A stretch of DNA of 64,000 bases from Aliiglaciecola sp. M165 (GCF_007197995.1 NZ_VKKH01000003.1:186001-250000), one strand, 5' to 3'. Positions 41,382-50,266 are shown, counted from the first letter of the stretch. Notes: generated by a model not told the origin, from the sequence alone. Numbers and translations are program-made.

Positions 41382-42476
41382 TTGAAAAAAGGATTTCTCT
41401 TACTTTCGCTGATCGGGATGATTAGTGTCAATTCTCACTCGCATTATCAAGATGTTTCGTCCATCGATCGAATAGAACACGTTATTAATGAAGCAGAGGA
41501 TCATTTACGGGTTCTACCTGAGAAAACCATTTCTTTGTTAGAAAACAACAGTCCATTATTGGCAATCGCTACACCTGAGCAGGCATCAGCATGGCACCTC
41601 ACTGCAATGTTGTCTGCGATTCAAGTATCCGATCTTGATTTGCTCAACCAATCGCTCTATGCCTTATCAGAATTAAAAGAAACGGAGTATTTTAATCAAC
41701 ATTTGGCCAAAATTTTGAGAGGACTCGGTGTTTGGATGAGACGCAGCGGACATTTAACTGCGGCTAAAGCTGGCTACCTGTGCAGTATTGATTATAGTGA
41801 CTCACCCAAGGACAAAGTCATAGCGATGATTAATTTAGGTGTTGTAGAACGCAATCTAGGAAACCTTGTTTACTCAAACAACATGTATACTGCGGCAAAA
41901 GAACTGGCAGTTGAATTAGAAGAGTATGAGTTTTTAGCCATCATTGAAAACAACTTGGGTACCCTTGCAATAACAGAACAACGATATAAGGATGCGCAAC
42001 AGCACTTTGCCAAGGCACTGGAGATGAATCAATATTTGAACAGGCGCTCTGGTGAAGTACTGACAGCAAATAACTTGTTACTAAGCTTTTTGTATCAAAA
42101 CGAAACACTACTTTTCCAACGCTTACAGTCAAGGGTTAAACGGTTACTTATTCCGGGCAAAGATTCTGCACGTGAAGCATACTTCAAAATATTACAAGCT
42201 GTTCACCAAGTGCAAGTTGCTCCGAGTACGTTGGAAAACGCTCATCAAATCATCGCTGGCAATTTACCATTAGTAAACGACAAAGGCATTCACGGCCTAC
42301 TGCAGCCGCTGTTAGCTGGAATCGAATATCAGATTTCACTCCCCACCAATGCACAGAACCAGCGTTATAATGGAGTACTTGTTCAACAATTTTCGATGTG
42401 CGATTGGCAAAAGTATTCCCAAGATAACTATTTAGCTGTGTTAAAATCAAAAGATAAAGACACCTCAACTAACTAA
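41382..42476 (+). CDS. Exported TPR-repeat protein of unknown function
   Basis: About 364 residues. A signal peptide (KKGFLLLSLIGMISVNSHS) is followed by helical TPR-like repeats; AIMNLGVVERNLGNLVYSN-type text and IENNLGTLAITEQRYKDAQQHF near 190-215 are the clearest. I prefer the TTG at 41382, which has CCGGAG at normal distance and starts right at the signal peptide; ATG at 41364 adds six residues. It looks like the sensor half of TPR-GGDEF proteins such as the one at 25.8 kb, but has no membrane helix or output domain. Confidence 0.7.
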   Translation: MKKGFLLLSLIGMISVNSHSHYQDVSSIDRIEHVINEAEDHLRVLPEKTISLLENNSPLLAIATPEQASAWHLTAMLSAIQVSDLDLLNQSLYALSELKETEYFNQHLAKILRGLGVWMRRSGHLTAAKAGYLCSIDYSDSPKDKVIAMINLGVVERNLGNLVYSNNMYTAAKELAVELEEYEFLAIIENNLGTLAITEQRYKDAQQHFAKALEMNQYLNRRSGEVLTANNLLLSFLYQNETLLFQRLQSRVKRLLIPGKDSAREAYFKILQAVHQVQVAPSTLENAHQIIAGNLPLVNDKGIHGLLQPLLAGIEYQISLPTNAQNQRYNGVLVQQFSMCDWQKYSQDNYLAVLKSKDKDTSTN

Positions 42477-42486
42477 GTAGTGAATA

Positions 42487-43794
42487 TTGCTTTTTAATGA
42501 TTTTGCCCTTGATCACCGGATCATCAAAGCCCTAACGCTAAAGAACTTTACTGAGCCAACTGAGATCCAGGCGCTTGCCATTGGGCACGCGTTAATGGGT
42601 AAAGATTTGCTGGCCTCGTCAAAAACAGGTTCGGGAAAGACCCTTGCATTTCTTATTCCTGCTCTGCATCGAGTATTAAAAACAAAACCACTAAGTTCTA
42701 AAGATGCGAGAGTATTGATCCTGGCGCCCACTAGAGAGTTAGCCAAGCAAGTATTTATGCAGCTTAAGTGGCTGATTTCAGGGCTTCCCGTGTCTGCAAC
42801 CCTTATTCTTGGTGGTGAAAACTTTAATGATCAGGTAAAAGCATTAAAACGTCGCCCTCAATTTGTTGTTGGCACAGCTGGTCGAGTGGCTGACCATATA
42901 AAAGACAAAAGCCTGTTCCTCAATGGTTTAGAGTTACTCATCTTTGATGAAGCCGATAGAATGCTTGATCTCGGATTCGCAGAACAACTTCGTATGATCG
43001 ACCGCTTTGCCGATCACCGGAAACGTCAAACTATGATGTTTTCAGCCACATTAGATTCGGCGTCGCTGCATTCTTTGACACAACAGATCCTCAAAGCCCC
43101 CATGCGTATAAGCGTTGGTAAAGGCAATGAGCAGCACAAAGATATTAATCAAACCTTCTATTTTTCAGATCATCTCGATCACAAAATCAAGCAGTTACTG
43201 GCGGTGTTAAACACCACACAAAATAAACAAGTCATCGTTTTTACTGCAACACGAGAAGACACTGAAAAACTCTCTACACACATTAACGAGCAGGGTTTTG
43301 ACAGCGTTGCACTCAGTGCAGAATTAACTCAATCGCAGCGCAGTAATATAATGAATGCGTTTAGCCGCGGACAACACCAAGTGTTGGTGACAACAGATGT
43401 AGCCTCGAGAGGCTTAGACTTACTTAAAGTAGCTTGGGTGATTAACTTTGATCTACCTAAACTAGCGGATGAATATGTACACCGGATCGGTCGAACGGGT
43501 CGAGCCGGTAATCAAGGAAGTGCGATTTCTTTCGTCGGCCCTAAAGATTGGAATAGCTTTAAAGCGATTAAGCGCTTCTTACAGCAATCGATTGAATTTA
43601 GTGAATTGGAAGGCCTTGAAGCTAAATTTAAAGGGTTAAAAGAACGCACCAGTTCACCAGCAAACCCTAAAGGGTCCAAGCCCAAGAAAAAGCGTAAGCC
43701 GCAAAATAGCGAAAAACCCGCCAAACGAGTTCGAATGCAAGAAGGTGTCGAGGTCGGTCATGTGCCGCTAAAGCGTAAGAGAAGTGAGAATTGA
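42487..43794 (+). CDS. DEAD-box ATP-dependent RNA helicase
   Basis: A 435-residue DEAD-box helicase starting with TTG. All motifs are visible: Q motif (EPTEIQALAI), I (SSKTGSGKT), Ia (PTRELA), II (DEAD), III (SAT), and VI (HRIGRTGRAG). A lysine-rich tail of about 50 residues (KPKKKRKPQNSEKPAKRVR) probably contacts RNA. It is likely to act in ribosome assembly or RNA decay; the tail does not identify it as DbpA, RhlE or SrmB with confidence. The TTG has a weak ribosome site; the upstream TPR gene ends 10 bases before it. Confidence 0.9.
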   Translation: MLFNDFALDHRIIKALTLKNFTEPTEIQALAIGHALMGKDLLASSKTGSGKTLAFLIPALHRVLKTKPLSSKDARVLILAPTRELAKQVFMQLKWLISGLPVSATLILGGENFNDQVKALKRRPQFVVGTAGRVADHIKDKSLFLNGLELLIFDEADRMLDLGFAEQLRMIDRFADHRKRQTMMFSATLDSASLHSLTQQILKAPMRISVGKGNEQHKDINQTFYFSDHLDHKIKQLLAVLNTTQNKQVIVFTATREDTEKLSTHINEQGFDSVALSAELTQSQRSNIMNAFSRGQHQVLVTTDVASRGLDLLKVAWVINFDLPKLADEYVHRIGRTGRAGNQGSAISFVGPKDWNSFKAIKRFLQQSIEFSELEGLEAKFKGLKERTSSPANPKGSKPKKKRKPQNSEKPAKRVRMQEGVEVGHVPLKRKRSEN

Positions 43795-43869
43795 CAATAG
43801 CGGCTAAATGCATAATCATTTTTAATGTAAAGTCACACCAAACATCAATAAAACTAATGGAGAAGCGCG

Positions 43870-44304
43870 TTGTTTGACATTAAAGTATCTCGAGTCGTTA
43901 AAAAAGATATTTCGTTTGTGTTTGAGCAACTCGCCAATCATAGCGAATACAAGCAATTCCCCGGTGTGAAAGGCTCCAAATTATTGGAAAAAGGGAACTC
44001 AGAAGACAATGGGTTGGGCGCGTTACGAATGATCGATACAGGCTCAGTTGTATTGCACGAACGGATAGTGAGTTTTGAACGCCCTACTAAGCTTGGTTAC
44101 CTCATTGAATACTCTACCCCCTTGCCCTTTGCTCATGATTTGGGCGAGATCATCCTTTCTGAACAAGAAGACGGTACTCTGGTTGAATGGCACTCAAAAG
44201 GACGAATCAATATTCCTCTTATTGGTGGAATGTTTGACAGTCGTTTTCAAAAAATGGGTGGCAAATCATTTGGCGCGATATTGAAGTTTATCGAAAATAT
44301 CTAG
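43870..44304 (+). CDS. SRPBCC-fold protein
   Basis: A 144-residue protein of the START/SRPBCC type. VFEQLANHSEYKQFPGVKGSKLLEKG at the start and a C-terminal helix (GGKSFGAILKFIENI) are typical of polyketide-cyclase/dehydrase-like lipid or ligand-binding folds. The start is TTG with GGAG eight bases upstream. It stands alone and ends before a strong terminator. The ligand is unknown. Confidence 0.75.
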   Translation: MFDIKVSRVVKKDISFVFEQLANHSEYKQFPGVKGSKLLEKGNSEDNGLGALRMIDTGSVVLHERIVSFERPTKLGYLIEYSTPLPFAHDLGEIILSEQEDGTLVEWHSKGRINIPLIGGMFDSRFQKMGGKSFGAILKFIENI

Positions 44305-44378
44305 TAAACACCCAATAAACAAAGGGGTCGACTATTTTTGCAGATGCAAATATTGACTAGCAAAGTGTCTTGGCAGTT

Positions 44379-44406
44379 AAAAAACGCTCCAGAAGGAGCG
44401 TTTTTT
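44379..44406. terminator. Bidirectional terminator
   Basis: AAAAAACGCTCC, AGAA, GGAGCGTTTTTT: a 12-base-pair stem with T-runs on both strands between converging SRPBCC and EF-hand genes. Confidence 0.92.
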
Positions 44407-44421
44407 AATTTAAGTTAGAAG

Positions 44422-44670
44422 CTAATATTCCCACCAAGCTTCTTGCCACCAATCTAAAAACTCTTCAAAGTCGATAAAACCGTCATTGTTTTCATCGATC
44501 AATTGAAAGCCTTCTTGCACATGACTTGCTTTAGTCTTTGGCGAAAGAATCGTCAGCAGTTCAATAAATTCAGGCAGGTCGATTTGCCCATTATTATCTT
44601 TATCAAAATAGTCAAACTCTTTACGGATCTCGGCAACTTTGCTTTCATCCATGGGCGTACTCTGTGTCAT
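44422..44670 (-). CDS. EF-hand calcium-binding protein
   Basis: An 82-residue acidic protein with two complete EF-hand loops, residues 23-34 (DKDNNGQIDLPE) and 59-70 (DENNDGFIDFEE), separated as in calmodulin lobes. Both loops have the 1-3-5-12 ligands intact. No signal peptide, so it is probably a cytoplasmic calcium sensor or buffer. It is followed by a strong bidirectional terminator and preceded by trhO on the same strand 56 bases upstream. Two-hand proteins of this kind occur in several marine gammaproteobacteria. Confidence 0.88.
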   Translation of the reverse strand: MTQSTPMDESKVAEIRKEFDYFDKDNNGQIDLPEFIELLTILSPKTKASHVQEGFQLIDENNDGFIDFEEFLDWWQEAWWEY

Positions 44671-44726
44671 AAATAACCTTACTCAGTCACTGTACAGGAA
44701 TAGTATCTTTTATTACCCGCCTATGT

Positions 44727-45719
44727 CTATGCCGATTTACCTGCAGCGACCCTTCTTTCTCGTCTCTCAGCCGCTTTGAGTTGACGACGAAGCTTTGTGG
44801 CTTTGCGTGCTTCACTGCCAACGTGCTCTTCGTTTCGTTGCTTGGCAAGATTAACCTGTTTTTCTCTTTCTCTAAATCTCGCTATTTGTTCCTCAGAGTG
44901 CGTTCCATGGCATTTGGGGCAGCTAACGCCTGGCTCATATAACTCACTTTCTTTGTCATTTGCAGTTATAGGTAAGCGACAAGCATAACAAGCTTCGTAA
45001 TGGCTCTTTTGTAAATCATGATCGACCGCAACGCGATTGTCGAATACAAAACAGTCCCCTTTCCACATCGTGTCTTCTTTAGGCACTTCTTCCAAATACT
45101 TTAAAATGCCCCCCTCTAAATGAAAGACTTCGTCAAAACCCTGTTCTTTCATATAGGCGGTGGATTTTTCGCAGCGAATTCCACCGGTACAAAACATGGC
45201 AACTTTTTTGTGGACCTTAGGATCCAGGTTATCTTTCACATACTGGGGGAATTCTCTAAATGTATCAGTTTTAGGGTTCACCGCATTTTCGAAGGTGCCT
45301 ATTTCAATCTCATAGTCGTTGCGTGTATCGATTAACAACACCTCCGGATCAGAAATCAACGCATTCCAATCTGCGGGTTTGACATAAGTCCCGACGGTTT
45401 GTTTTGGATCGATACCCTCAACACCCATTGTCACAATTTCTTTTTTGAGTTTAACTTTTGTGCGGTAAAAAGGCTGGGTGTCATCAAGAGATTCTTTAAA
45501 AGAAATGGGGTTAATTCTTTCGTCTTGATTTAAATATGAAATCAAGGCGTCTATGCCTTCCCTACTCCCTGAAATCGTGCCATTGACACCTTCATGGGCA
45601 AGTAAAAGAGTACCCTTGATCTGATTGGATTCCATGACGTCAAGGAGTGGTTGACGCATTTCTTTATAATTTTCAAGCGTGACGAATTTGTACATCGCGC
45701 AAACAATGAATTTAGACAT
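44727..45719 (-). CDS. trhO: tRNA uridine(34) hydroxylase, rhodanese family
   Basis: A 330-residue protein of the TrhO (YceA) family, which hydroxylates uridine 34 of some tRNAs as the first step towards cmo5U/mcmo5U in an oxygen-dependent route. The N-terminal acylphosphatase-like part ([17 protein letters not shown]) precedes the rhodanese domain with the active-site loop [10 protein letters not shown]. The C-terminus carries cysteine pairs ([14 protein letters not shown]) that may bind zinc and a basic tail. Length fits the family. Confidence 0.93.
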   Translation of the reverse strand: MSKFIVCAMYKFVTLENYKEMRQPLLDVMESNQIKGTLLLAHEGVNGTISGSREGIDALISYLNQDERINPISFKESLDDTQPFYRTKVKLKKEIVTMGVEGIDPKQTVGTYVKPADWNALISDPEVLLIDTRNDYEIEIGTFENAVNPKTDTFREFPQYVKDNLDPKVHKKVAMFCTGGIRCEKSTAYMKEQGFDEVFHLEGGILKYLEEVPKEDTMWKGDCFVFDNRVAVDHDLQKSHYEACYACRLPITANDKESELYEPGVSCPKCHGTHSEEQIARFREREKQVNLAKQRNEEHVGSEARKATKLRRQLKAAERRERRVAAGKSA

Positions 45720-45802
45720 ATCTTTTCCTATTGCGAATTGGAACGTAAAACCAAAGCAAATTTTTGCGGCGCGGAGTATAACAAGATTGTTTGAACAATC
45801 AA

Positions 45803-45829
45803 AATACCCTCAGCATAAACAGGGGTATT
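45803..45829 (-). terminator. Terminator of the VC2046-like gene
   Basis: AATACCC and GGGTATT pair directly after the stop codon; TTTTG follows on the minus strand. Confidence 0.55.
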
Positions 45830-45831
45830 AT

Positions 45832-46296
45832 TTAAGCGTGAATGGACTCTAACACGTCATAAAGTATTGTTTCGTCTACTTCGATGGTGTTGTCACTTGC
45901 GGCCTTATAACGTTGTTGGGTAACGTGGCTGCAATTGGCGATAATCTCAGCGTCAAGTCGTTTGTCGTCATCAAACATGGCCAGCGGCTGAGGATTCAAA
46001 ACACACCATAGACGACCATCAGACACATTGTTATGAAATGCAAAATTCGCCTGATTCATTTTTTCCCAATCGACTTGCTCTGCGCTTAACGGGTTGCGCC
46101 GATAATGATTTTGGACGTCTAAATTATAAGATTCGTCTGGTTCAGTTTTTTCTATGGCAGGACGCAATAAAACGTTATCAGATAGCATGGCTATTAGTAA
46201 CGCGAACTTTTCGCCTTGAGCCGTCGACCGATTTATCGATCCGGACCATTCAAGATCAGATTGCACAATTGCATCAAGTGCTTGGGTATTAGACAA
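45832..46296 (-). CDS. VC2046/SO_2500-type conserved protein
   Basis: A 154-residue acidic protein, no signal peptide or membrane helix. The text NHYRRNPLSAEQVDWEKMNQ and NVSDGRLWCVLNPQPLAMFDD is what I recall for the uncharacterised VC2046/SO_2500 family of Vibrio and Shewanella, though I cannot confirm by search. Function unknown. It is divergent from the tRNA-Tyr gene and ends in its own terminator. Confidence 0.65.
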   Translation of the reverse strand: MSNTQALDAIVQSDLEWSGSINRSTAQGEKFALLIAMLSDNVLLRPAIEKTEPDESYNLDVQNHYRRNPLSAEQVDWEKMNQANFAFHNNVSDGRLWCVLNPQPLAMFDDDKRLDAEIIANCSHVTQQRYKAASDNTIEVDETILYDVLESIHA

Positions 46297-46358
46297 GGCA
46301 GAAACTCAAAAGATTGATTACTTTTTTATCGAATAGATCGGATATTTCTTTAACGCTA

Positions 46359-46386
46359 TTTACAGTGTGTGTTTTTCTGATAGTAT
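46359..46386 (+). promoter_or_regulatory. Promoter of tRNA-Tyr
   Basis: TTTACA, a 16-base spacer and TAGTAT followed by the GC-rich discriminator ACGCGCC, the usual stable-RNA layout. The predicted transcript would start about seven bases before the tRNA. Confidence 0.65.
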
Positions 46387-46399
46387 ACGCGCCTCTTTC

Positions 46400-46484
46400 G
46401 GAGGGGTACCCAAGCGGTCAACGGGAGCAGACTGTAAATCTGCCGGCTCAGCCTTCGCAGGTTCGAATCCTGCCCCCTCCACCA
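46400..46484 (+). tRNA. tRNA-Tyr (anticodon GTA)
   Basis: An 85-base class II tRNA. The acceptor stem GGAGGGG pairs with CCCCTCC, the anticodon stem-loop GCAGA-CTGTAAA-TCTGC gives GTA (46434-46436), a long variable arm follows, the T arm is GCAGG-TTCGAAT-CCTGC, and the 3' CCA is encoded. The last 12 bases and the next 10 are repeated exactly 268 bases downstream. Confidence 0.97.
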
Positions 46485-46762
46485 TCTTTTCTAAATACCT
46501 AGAAATCCAATTCACACAAAATCAAATAAATTAGTCCTTGAAGGGGCTGGACGAGAAGCTGCGACACGCAGTTCGACTAACTTGTCGGGAACAAGTTAAA
46601 ACATGCGAAGCATGGCCCGAAGGGCGCCAATTGAATACTTGGGAGTAGAGGCAATAACACATCCATGTGGCTTAATTCCAGCCCAGCATCCCTGCTGGTC
46701 GTTCAAGCAGAAGGCGCAGTGCGCCTAAACTCTGCTTTCACCCCCTCCACCATCTTTTCTAA
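46473..46762 (+). repeat. tRNA-Tyr 3'-end duplication enclosing a structured spacer
   Basis: The 22 bases at 46473-46494 (tRNA acceptor 3' strand, CCA and 10 downstream bases) recur exactly at 46741-46762. The 246 bases between contain a run of hairpins: CTGCG-ACA-CGCAG near 46559-46571, AACTTGT-CGGGA-ACAAGTT at 46579-46597, ATGC-GAA-GCAT at 46602-46612, GCCC-GAA-GGGC at 46614-46624, CCAGC...GCTGG near 46678-46698, and GGCGCA-G-TGCGCC at 46712-46724 inside a GCAGA/TCTGC stem. No protein-coding reading is convincing. The layout recalls the rtT repeats behind E. coli tyrT, where units end with a copy of the tRNA-Tyr 3' end, but sequence homology is not implied. Confidence 0.8.
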
Positions 46763-46771
46763 CTTCGTATG

Positions 46772-47137
46772 CTATTTTGATTCATGTTTAATTTTATCCA
46801 ATATGGCGAGGTTTTCAGGGGATATAGGCATAGACTTAAAAGCGCTAACATTCGCACCTCCCGTATTCCCTCTAGGAAGTAAACCCAAAGAGGTTTTTGT
46901 TATCGCACCTATAATCCTCAAGATCTGACCGAATACTTCATTGGTATCACCCTGTCTAAATCCGTATTTCAGCATTTCAAAATGCACACGAGTATGGAAA
47001 TACGTAGAGTGCTGGCCGAGTACATGAGCATTTTCAAGGTGTCGAAATCCCTCTTTACTTTGGTCGTTTAAAAATGCACTTTTTGCCATGTGCAATCTTT
47101 CCACAACGTAAGGTTTTACTGCTTGCCTGATATTCAT
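46772..47137 (-). CDS. DUF3703 protein
   Basis: A 121-residue protein with the DUF3703 pattern: RHLENAHVLGQHSTYFHTRVHFEML and LGLLPRGNTGGANVSAFKSMPI. The histidines in the first half could bind metal. DUF3703 genes are often found beside MerR-type regulators of heavy-metal resistance, as here: the divergent gene is a CadR/PbrR-like regulator and a MerR-type promoter lies upstream. The biochemical role is unknown. No cation transporter accompanies it in this window. Confidence 0.75.
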   Translation of the reverse strand: MNIRQAVKPYVVERLHMAKSAFLNDQSKEGFRHLENAHVLGQHSTYFHTRVHFEMLKYGFRQGDTNEVFGQILRIIGAITKTSLGLLPRGNTGGANVSAFKSMPISPENLAILDKIKHESK

Positions 47138-47257
47138 TTTTTTCTCCTTTAAAGCGCTATAGGTAGCATAAACAATACTTAAAATTTAGTACTGGTTTAA
47201 GACCAATCACTGTGTAGTTTGCTATTCACGAGATTGGCTTTACGAACTTACCAAGCA

Positions 47258-47288
47258 AGTGTAATGTCTATACCAAGTATAGGGTCAA
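47258..47288 (-). promoter_or_regulatory. MerR-type promoter/operator for DUF3703 gene
   Basis: On the minus strand TTGACC (47288-47283), a 19-base spacer and TACACT (47263-47258). The overlong spacer contains the dyad CTATACTTGGTATAG (47282-47268), the classic architecture that MerR-family activators untwist when metal binds. It points towards the DUF3703 gene, about 120 bases downstream. Confidence 0.85.
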
Positions 47289-47306
47289 CACGGAAATTCT
47301 AGATTT

Positions 47307-47714
47307 ATGAAAATTGGCGCCTTGGCTCAAAAGACTGGGTTGAGCATTCAAACAATTCGATTTTACGAACGTCGCGGCCTTTTGCCCAGACCCGAACGCA
47401 CACAAAGCAACTACCGCATTTACTGTGCCAGCGCACTAAAGCAATTATTATTCATAAAACAGTGCCGCTCATTGGACATGTCAATAGCCGAAATCGATCA
47501 ACTATTGGTGACAAAAGCGAAACCAGAAAACAGCTGTTCTAGTGTTAATGAAACCATTGAACGGCATATTGAGGATGTGAACAACCGCATTGATGAACTC
47601 ACCGCCCTACAACATTCACTGCTTTCAATTAAATCAGCATGTGCTGACAACGTAAAAGTCAAAGATTGTGGTGTATTAAATGAATTGGAAAACGTTGCCA
47701 ATTCTGAAGATTGA
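47307..47714 (+). CDS. MerR-family metal-responsive regulator (CadR/PbrR-like)
   Basis: A 135-residue MerR regulator. The winged helix opens MKIGALAQKTGLSIQTIRFYERRGLLP; a long dimerisation helix follows. Three cysteines lie where CadR/PbrR bind Cd or Pb: one in ENSCSSVNE and two in SACADNVKVKDCGVLNEL. It should activate the divergent 19-base-spacer promoter when metal is present and may repress its own gene. The metal (cadmium, lead or zinc) is inference from the cysteine layout. Confidence 0.88.
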   Translation: MKIGALAQKTGLSIQTIRFYERRGLLPRPERTQSNYRIYCASALKQLLFIKQCRSLDMSIAEIDQLLVTKAKPENSCSSVNETIERHIEDVNNRIDELTALQHSLLSIKSACADNVKVKDCGVLNELENVANSED

Positions 47715-47742
47715 GAATTAGCTAGCCGCCTTTTTACAAGTT

Positions 47743-48984
47743 TCAGACGTTGTTATAACTAAAAAAATTATCCCACTGTGTATCTAATTTTTGTTTGGCA
47801 ACGGTTAAACACAATGGCAGATATAAATCGCCTTTCGATGCGATCAATTGCATTCGCTCAAGTTTTCCTAAGGCATCAGATATTTCAAAATCCAACGTGC
47901 ACTGATAGGTTTGCGCGAACCAACGTTCAATCTCCTGATCTAATGCTTGTGCACTTAACCCCTCAGGCGATTTTAGTAAAAAGGTATAAGCTAAAAGTGC
48001 TTCTTTAAAATCCTCTTCTTCGGCCGCATCAATCAGCGTGTGAAAAACACCTGCGTTATTGTCCAAGTTTTTAAAATACAAATTATCCGAAAGGGCTTTC
48101 ATAAATTTAATTTTTCGATTTTTAAACTTGCTCCACTCTTTAAACACAAAGCCGCCTAACACCCCTACTCCAATAGCAAAGGACAAAAAATGTTGTTGGG
48201 TCATTTCTACAGATTCGTTGCGCCAGCCAAGCCAAAATGCGACTAAAGCAGCCAGCAGTATAATGGATGCCCCTAACTTAGTGACTAACACCACAGCACC
48301 GCCAACAATTGCAGACGCGCTGATGATCACTTTGTCGATTCGCCGCATTCTGACTTCGCTGTTGGGAAACAACATCTCTAGATCGGCTTTTGGCACATTC
48401 TGAAAAAGTTTAATGATGGTAGAGCCTGGCTCAAAACCAATTGGTAGCTTTTTCTTGCGTTCAAAATGGGTTTTGTCTTTTAGGGTGATAAACACCGCAA
48501 CGCGATCGTAGTTGGTAAAATGGATATTTTGTTTTCGCAATCCCCACAATGAGGAGATTGTCTCCGTTTTTTGAGATTCTCCACGACGAAAAAAAACCAC
48601 TTGTTCAAAATCATCAAATTCTACTTCTAGCCTGACTTTAAACAGGGACTCTTCAGTTAAGGCATCTTGCAAATCCTGTTCTGTTATTTTTTCAAAATTT
48701 GCCGCATTAAGCACTTTTGAAAAGTTGTCAGCAAAGGCATTACGAGCATGAATTTTTTGCTGCGAGGTTAACTCGCGTAGCTGACGTGTATCGGCATTGG
48801 GATCAAAAGGCGCATAATCATTTTTTAGTGATTCCAACAAATGGTGATACTCAAAATGAATAAAACTGGCAAGCAATTCGCAGAACTGCTTAAATGAGAC
48901 TTCAGATCCCAGTTGGTCCACTTCTTTAAGACACATTTCTATAATGTCTTGTTTTCTAAAAGGGATAAATCTATCAGCTGCCAT
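47743..48984 (-). CDS. TMEM143/DUF3754-type membrane protein
   Basis: A 413-residue protein. A soluble N-terminal half (RFIPFRKQDIIEMCL, later KDKTHFERKKKLPIGFEPGSTIIKLFQNVPKADLEMLFP) leads into two closely spaced hydrophobic segments around 235-300 and a helical C-terminal region (KFMKALSDNLYFKNLDNNAGVFHTLIDAAEEEDFKEALLAY). This order is that of the DUF3754/TMEM143 family, found in bacteria and mitochondria, function unknown. It converges on the MerR gene. Confidence 0.75.
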   Translation of the reverse strand: MAADRFIPFRKQDIIEMCLKEVDQLGSEVSFKQFCELLASFIHFEYHHLLESLKNDYAPFDPNADTRQLRELTSQQKIHARNAFADNFSKVLNAANFEKITEQDLQDALTEESLFKVRLEVEFDDFEQVVFFRRGESQKTETISSLWGLRKQNIHFTNYDRVAVFITLKDKTHFERKKKLPIGFEPGSTIIKLFQNVPKADLEMLFPNSEVRMRRIDKVIISASAIVGGAVVLVTKLGASIILLAALVAFWLGWRNESVEMTQQHFLSFAIGVGVLGGFVFKEWSKFKNRKIKFMKALSDNLYFKNLDNNAGVFHTLIDAAEEEDFKEALLAYTFLLKSPEGLSAQALDQEIERWFAQTYQCTLDFEISDALGKLERMQLIASKGDLYLPLCLTVAKQKLDTQWDNFFSYNNV

Positions 48985-49218
48985 AAAAAGTGGTTACTTC
49001 CGTTAAGTTTATTCAACGAAAAATACTAACGCTAATTGTCATTACAATAAAGCGCACTTGACCCAACCCCTTGTTAAAAACTGGCATGGAATACTTCAAA
49101 CAGTTGGATTCACCCCAGAAAATTGCCAAATGCTGAAGCACATAAATGCAAATTTCGCGTTGCTAGAGCTTCTCTGCTAAAGTTTTTGCTACGCCTAATC
49201 GACTTAAGCTTTAACATC

Positions 49219-50226
49219 ATGTCTCACTCAAAACCGTTTAGTGCCATTCAGGTAGAAGAAACTGACGATAAACGATACGTTTCAAGTCTGGTGCAAAAGG
49301 CCATGTCAGATTTGCCAGACAATGACCTGCTTATCAACGTTCATTACTCTTCATTGAATTATAAAGATGCGCTATCAGCTAGCGGCAATAAACGAGTGAC
49401 CCGTAATTTTCCTCATACCCCAGGCATCGATGCAGCGGGAGTCGTCGTTGAGGACAAATCAGGCACCTTTGCAGCCGGCGATGAGGTATTGGTCTTTGGT
49501 TATGATCTGGGTATGAACACCCCAGGAGGACTTGGGCAGTATATTTCCATTCCCGCAGATTGGGCGGTAAAGCGTCCTGAAGCCCTGTCATTGAAGGAAG
49601 CCATGATGTATGGAACAGGCGGTGTTACCGCAGCATTATGTGTACAAAAACTTGAGAAAATGGGGGCGACGCCCGACGATGGTCCGGTCGCGGTGACCGG
49701 TGCCACTGGTGGAGTCGGCAGTGTTAGTATCGCAATTCTCAAGCAACTGGGTTACTCCGTCGTGGCTTTTTCAGGCAAACCGGAACAATCTGAAAACCTG
49801 TTAGCCCTGGGCGCAGAACAAGTACTGCACAGAGATACGATCAATGAGGTAGGTGACTTGCCTATGGGCAAAGAGATCTGGGCCCATGGTATTGATACCT
49901 TAGGCGGTGAATACCTGTCTAATCTTTTAAAACAAATCAAATCAGGCGGCGGCGTTGCTGCCTGTGGCCTTGCAGCATCGGGCGAATTTTCATCAACAGT
50001 ATTTCCATTTATTATCCGCGGCGTTTCGTTGTTGGGCGTTGATTCCGTCTACATTCCTTTGCATGAAAAACAACATATCTGGCAACGAGTGGCAACTGAC
50101 ATGAAGTTACCTAATTTAGCTTCGATGTGCGAGGAGATCACCCTAGCCCACGTGCCTGAATATCTCAAACGATTTATGCAAGGTAAGGTTGTAGGGCGTT
50201 ATCTGGTTAACCTAGCTGATTCTTAA
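49219..50226 (+). CDS. acuI: Acryloyl-CoA reductase / YhdH-family quinone oxidoreductase
   Basis: A 335-residue zinc-free medium-chain dehydrogenase. VHYSSLNYKDALSASGNKRVTR and HTPGIDAAGVV are YhdH/AcuI signatures, and VTGATGGVGSVSIAILKQLGY is the NADPH-binding motif. AcuI reduces acryloyl-CoA to propionyl-CoA and protects against acrylate formed from DMSP in marine bacteria. I start at ATG 49219 where homology begins; an upstream in-frame ATG at 49123 adds a basic extension with no resemblance. It is followed closely by an acyl-CoA synthetase gene. Confidence 0.88.
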   Translation: MSHSKPFSAIQVEETDDKRYVSSLVQKAMSDLPDNDLLINVHYSSLNYKDALSASGNKRVTRNFPHTPGIDAAGVVVEDKSGTFAAGDEVLVFGYDLGMNTPGGLGQYISIPADWAVKRPEALSLKEAMMYGTGGVTAALCVQKLEKMGATPDDGPVAVTGATGGVGSVSIAILKQLGYSVVAFSGKPEQSENLLALGAEQVLHRDTINEVGDLPMGKEIWAHGIDTLGGEYLSNLLKQIKSGGGVAACGLAASGEFSSTVFPFIIRGVSLLGVDSVYIPLHEKQHIWQRVATDMKLPNLASMCEEITLAHVPEYLKRFMQGKVVGRYLVNLADS

Positions 50227-50251
50227 TCAGAGAATTCTGACATTCCTGAAC

Positions 50252-50266
50252 AAGGAGAAACTTATC
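50252..50266 (+). promoter_or_regulatory. Ribosome-binding site and ATC start of the acyl-CoA synthetase gene
   Basis: AAGGAG at 50252-50257 is followed, six bases later, by ATC at 50264-50266. This is the best ribosome site near the gene and no ATG, GTG or TTG is in frame at normal distance from it. Confidence 0.6.

Noticed and set aside
46473-46762. tRNA-Tyr direct repeat as att sites of a genomic island
   Set aside because: Only 246 bases lie between the copies and there is no integrase or cargo gene. A structured repeat unit fits better.
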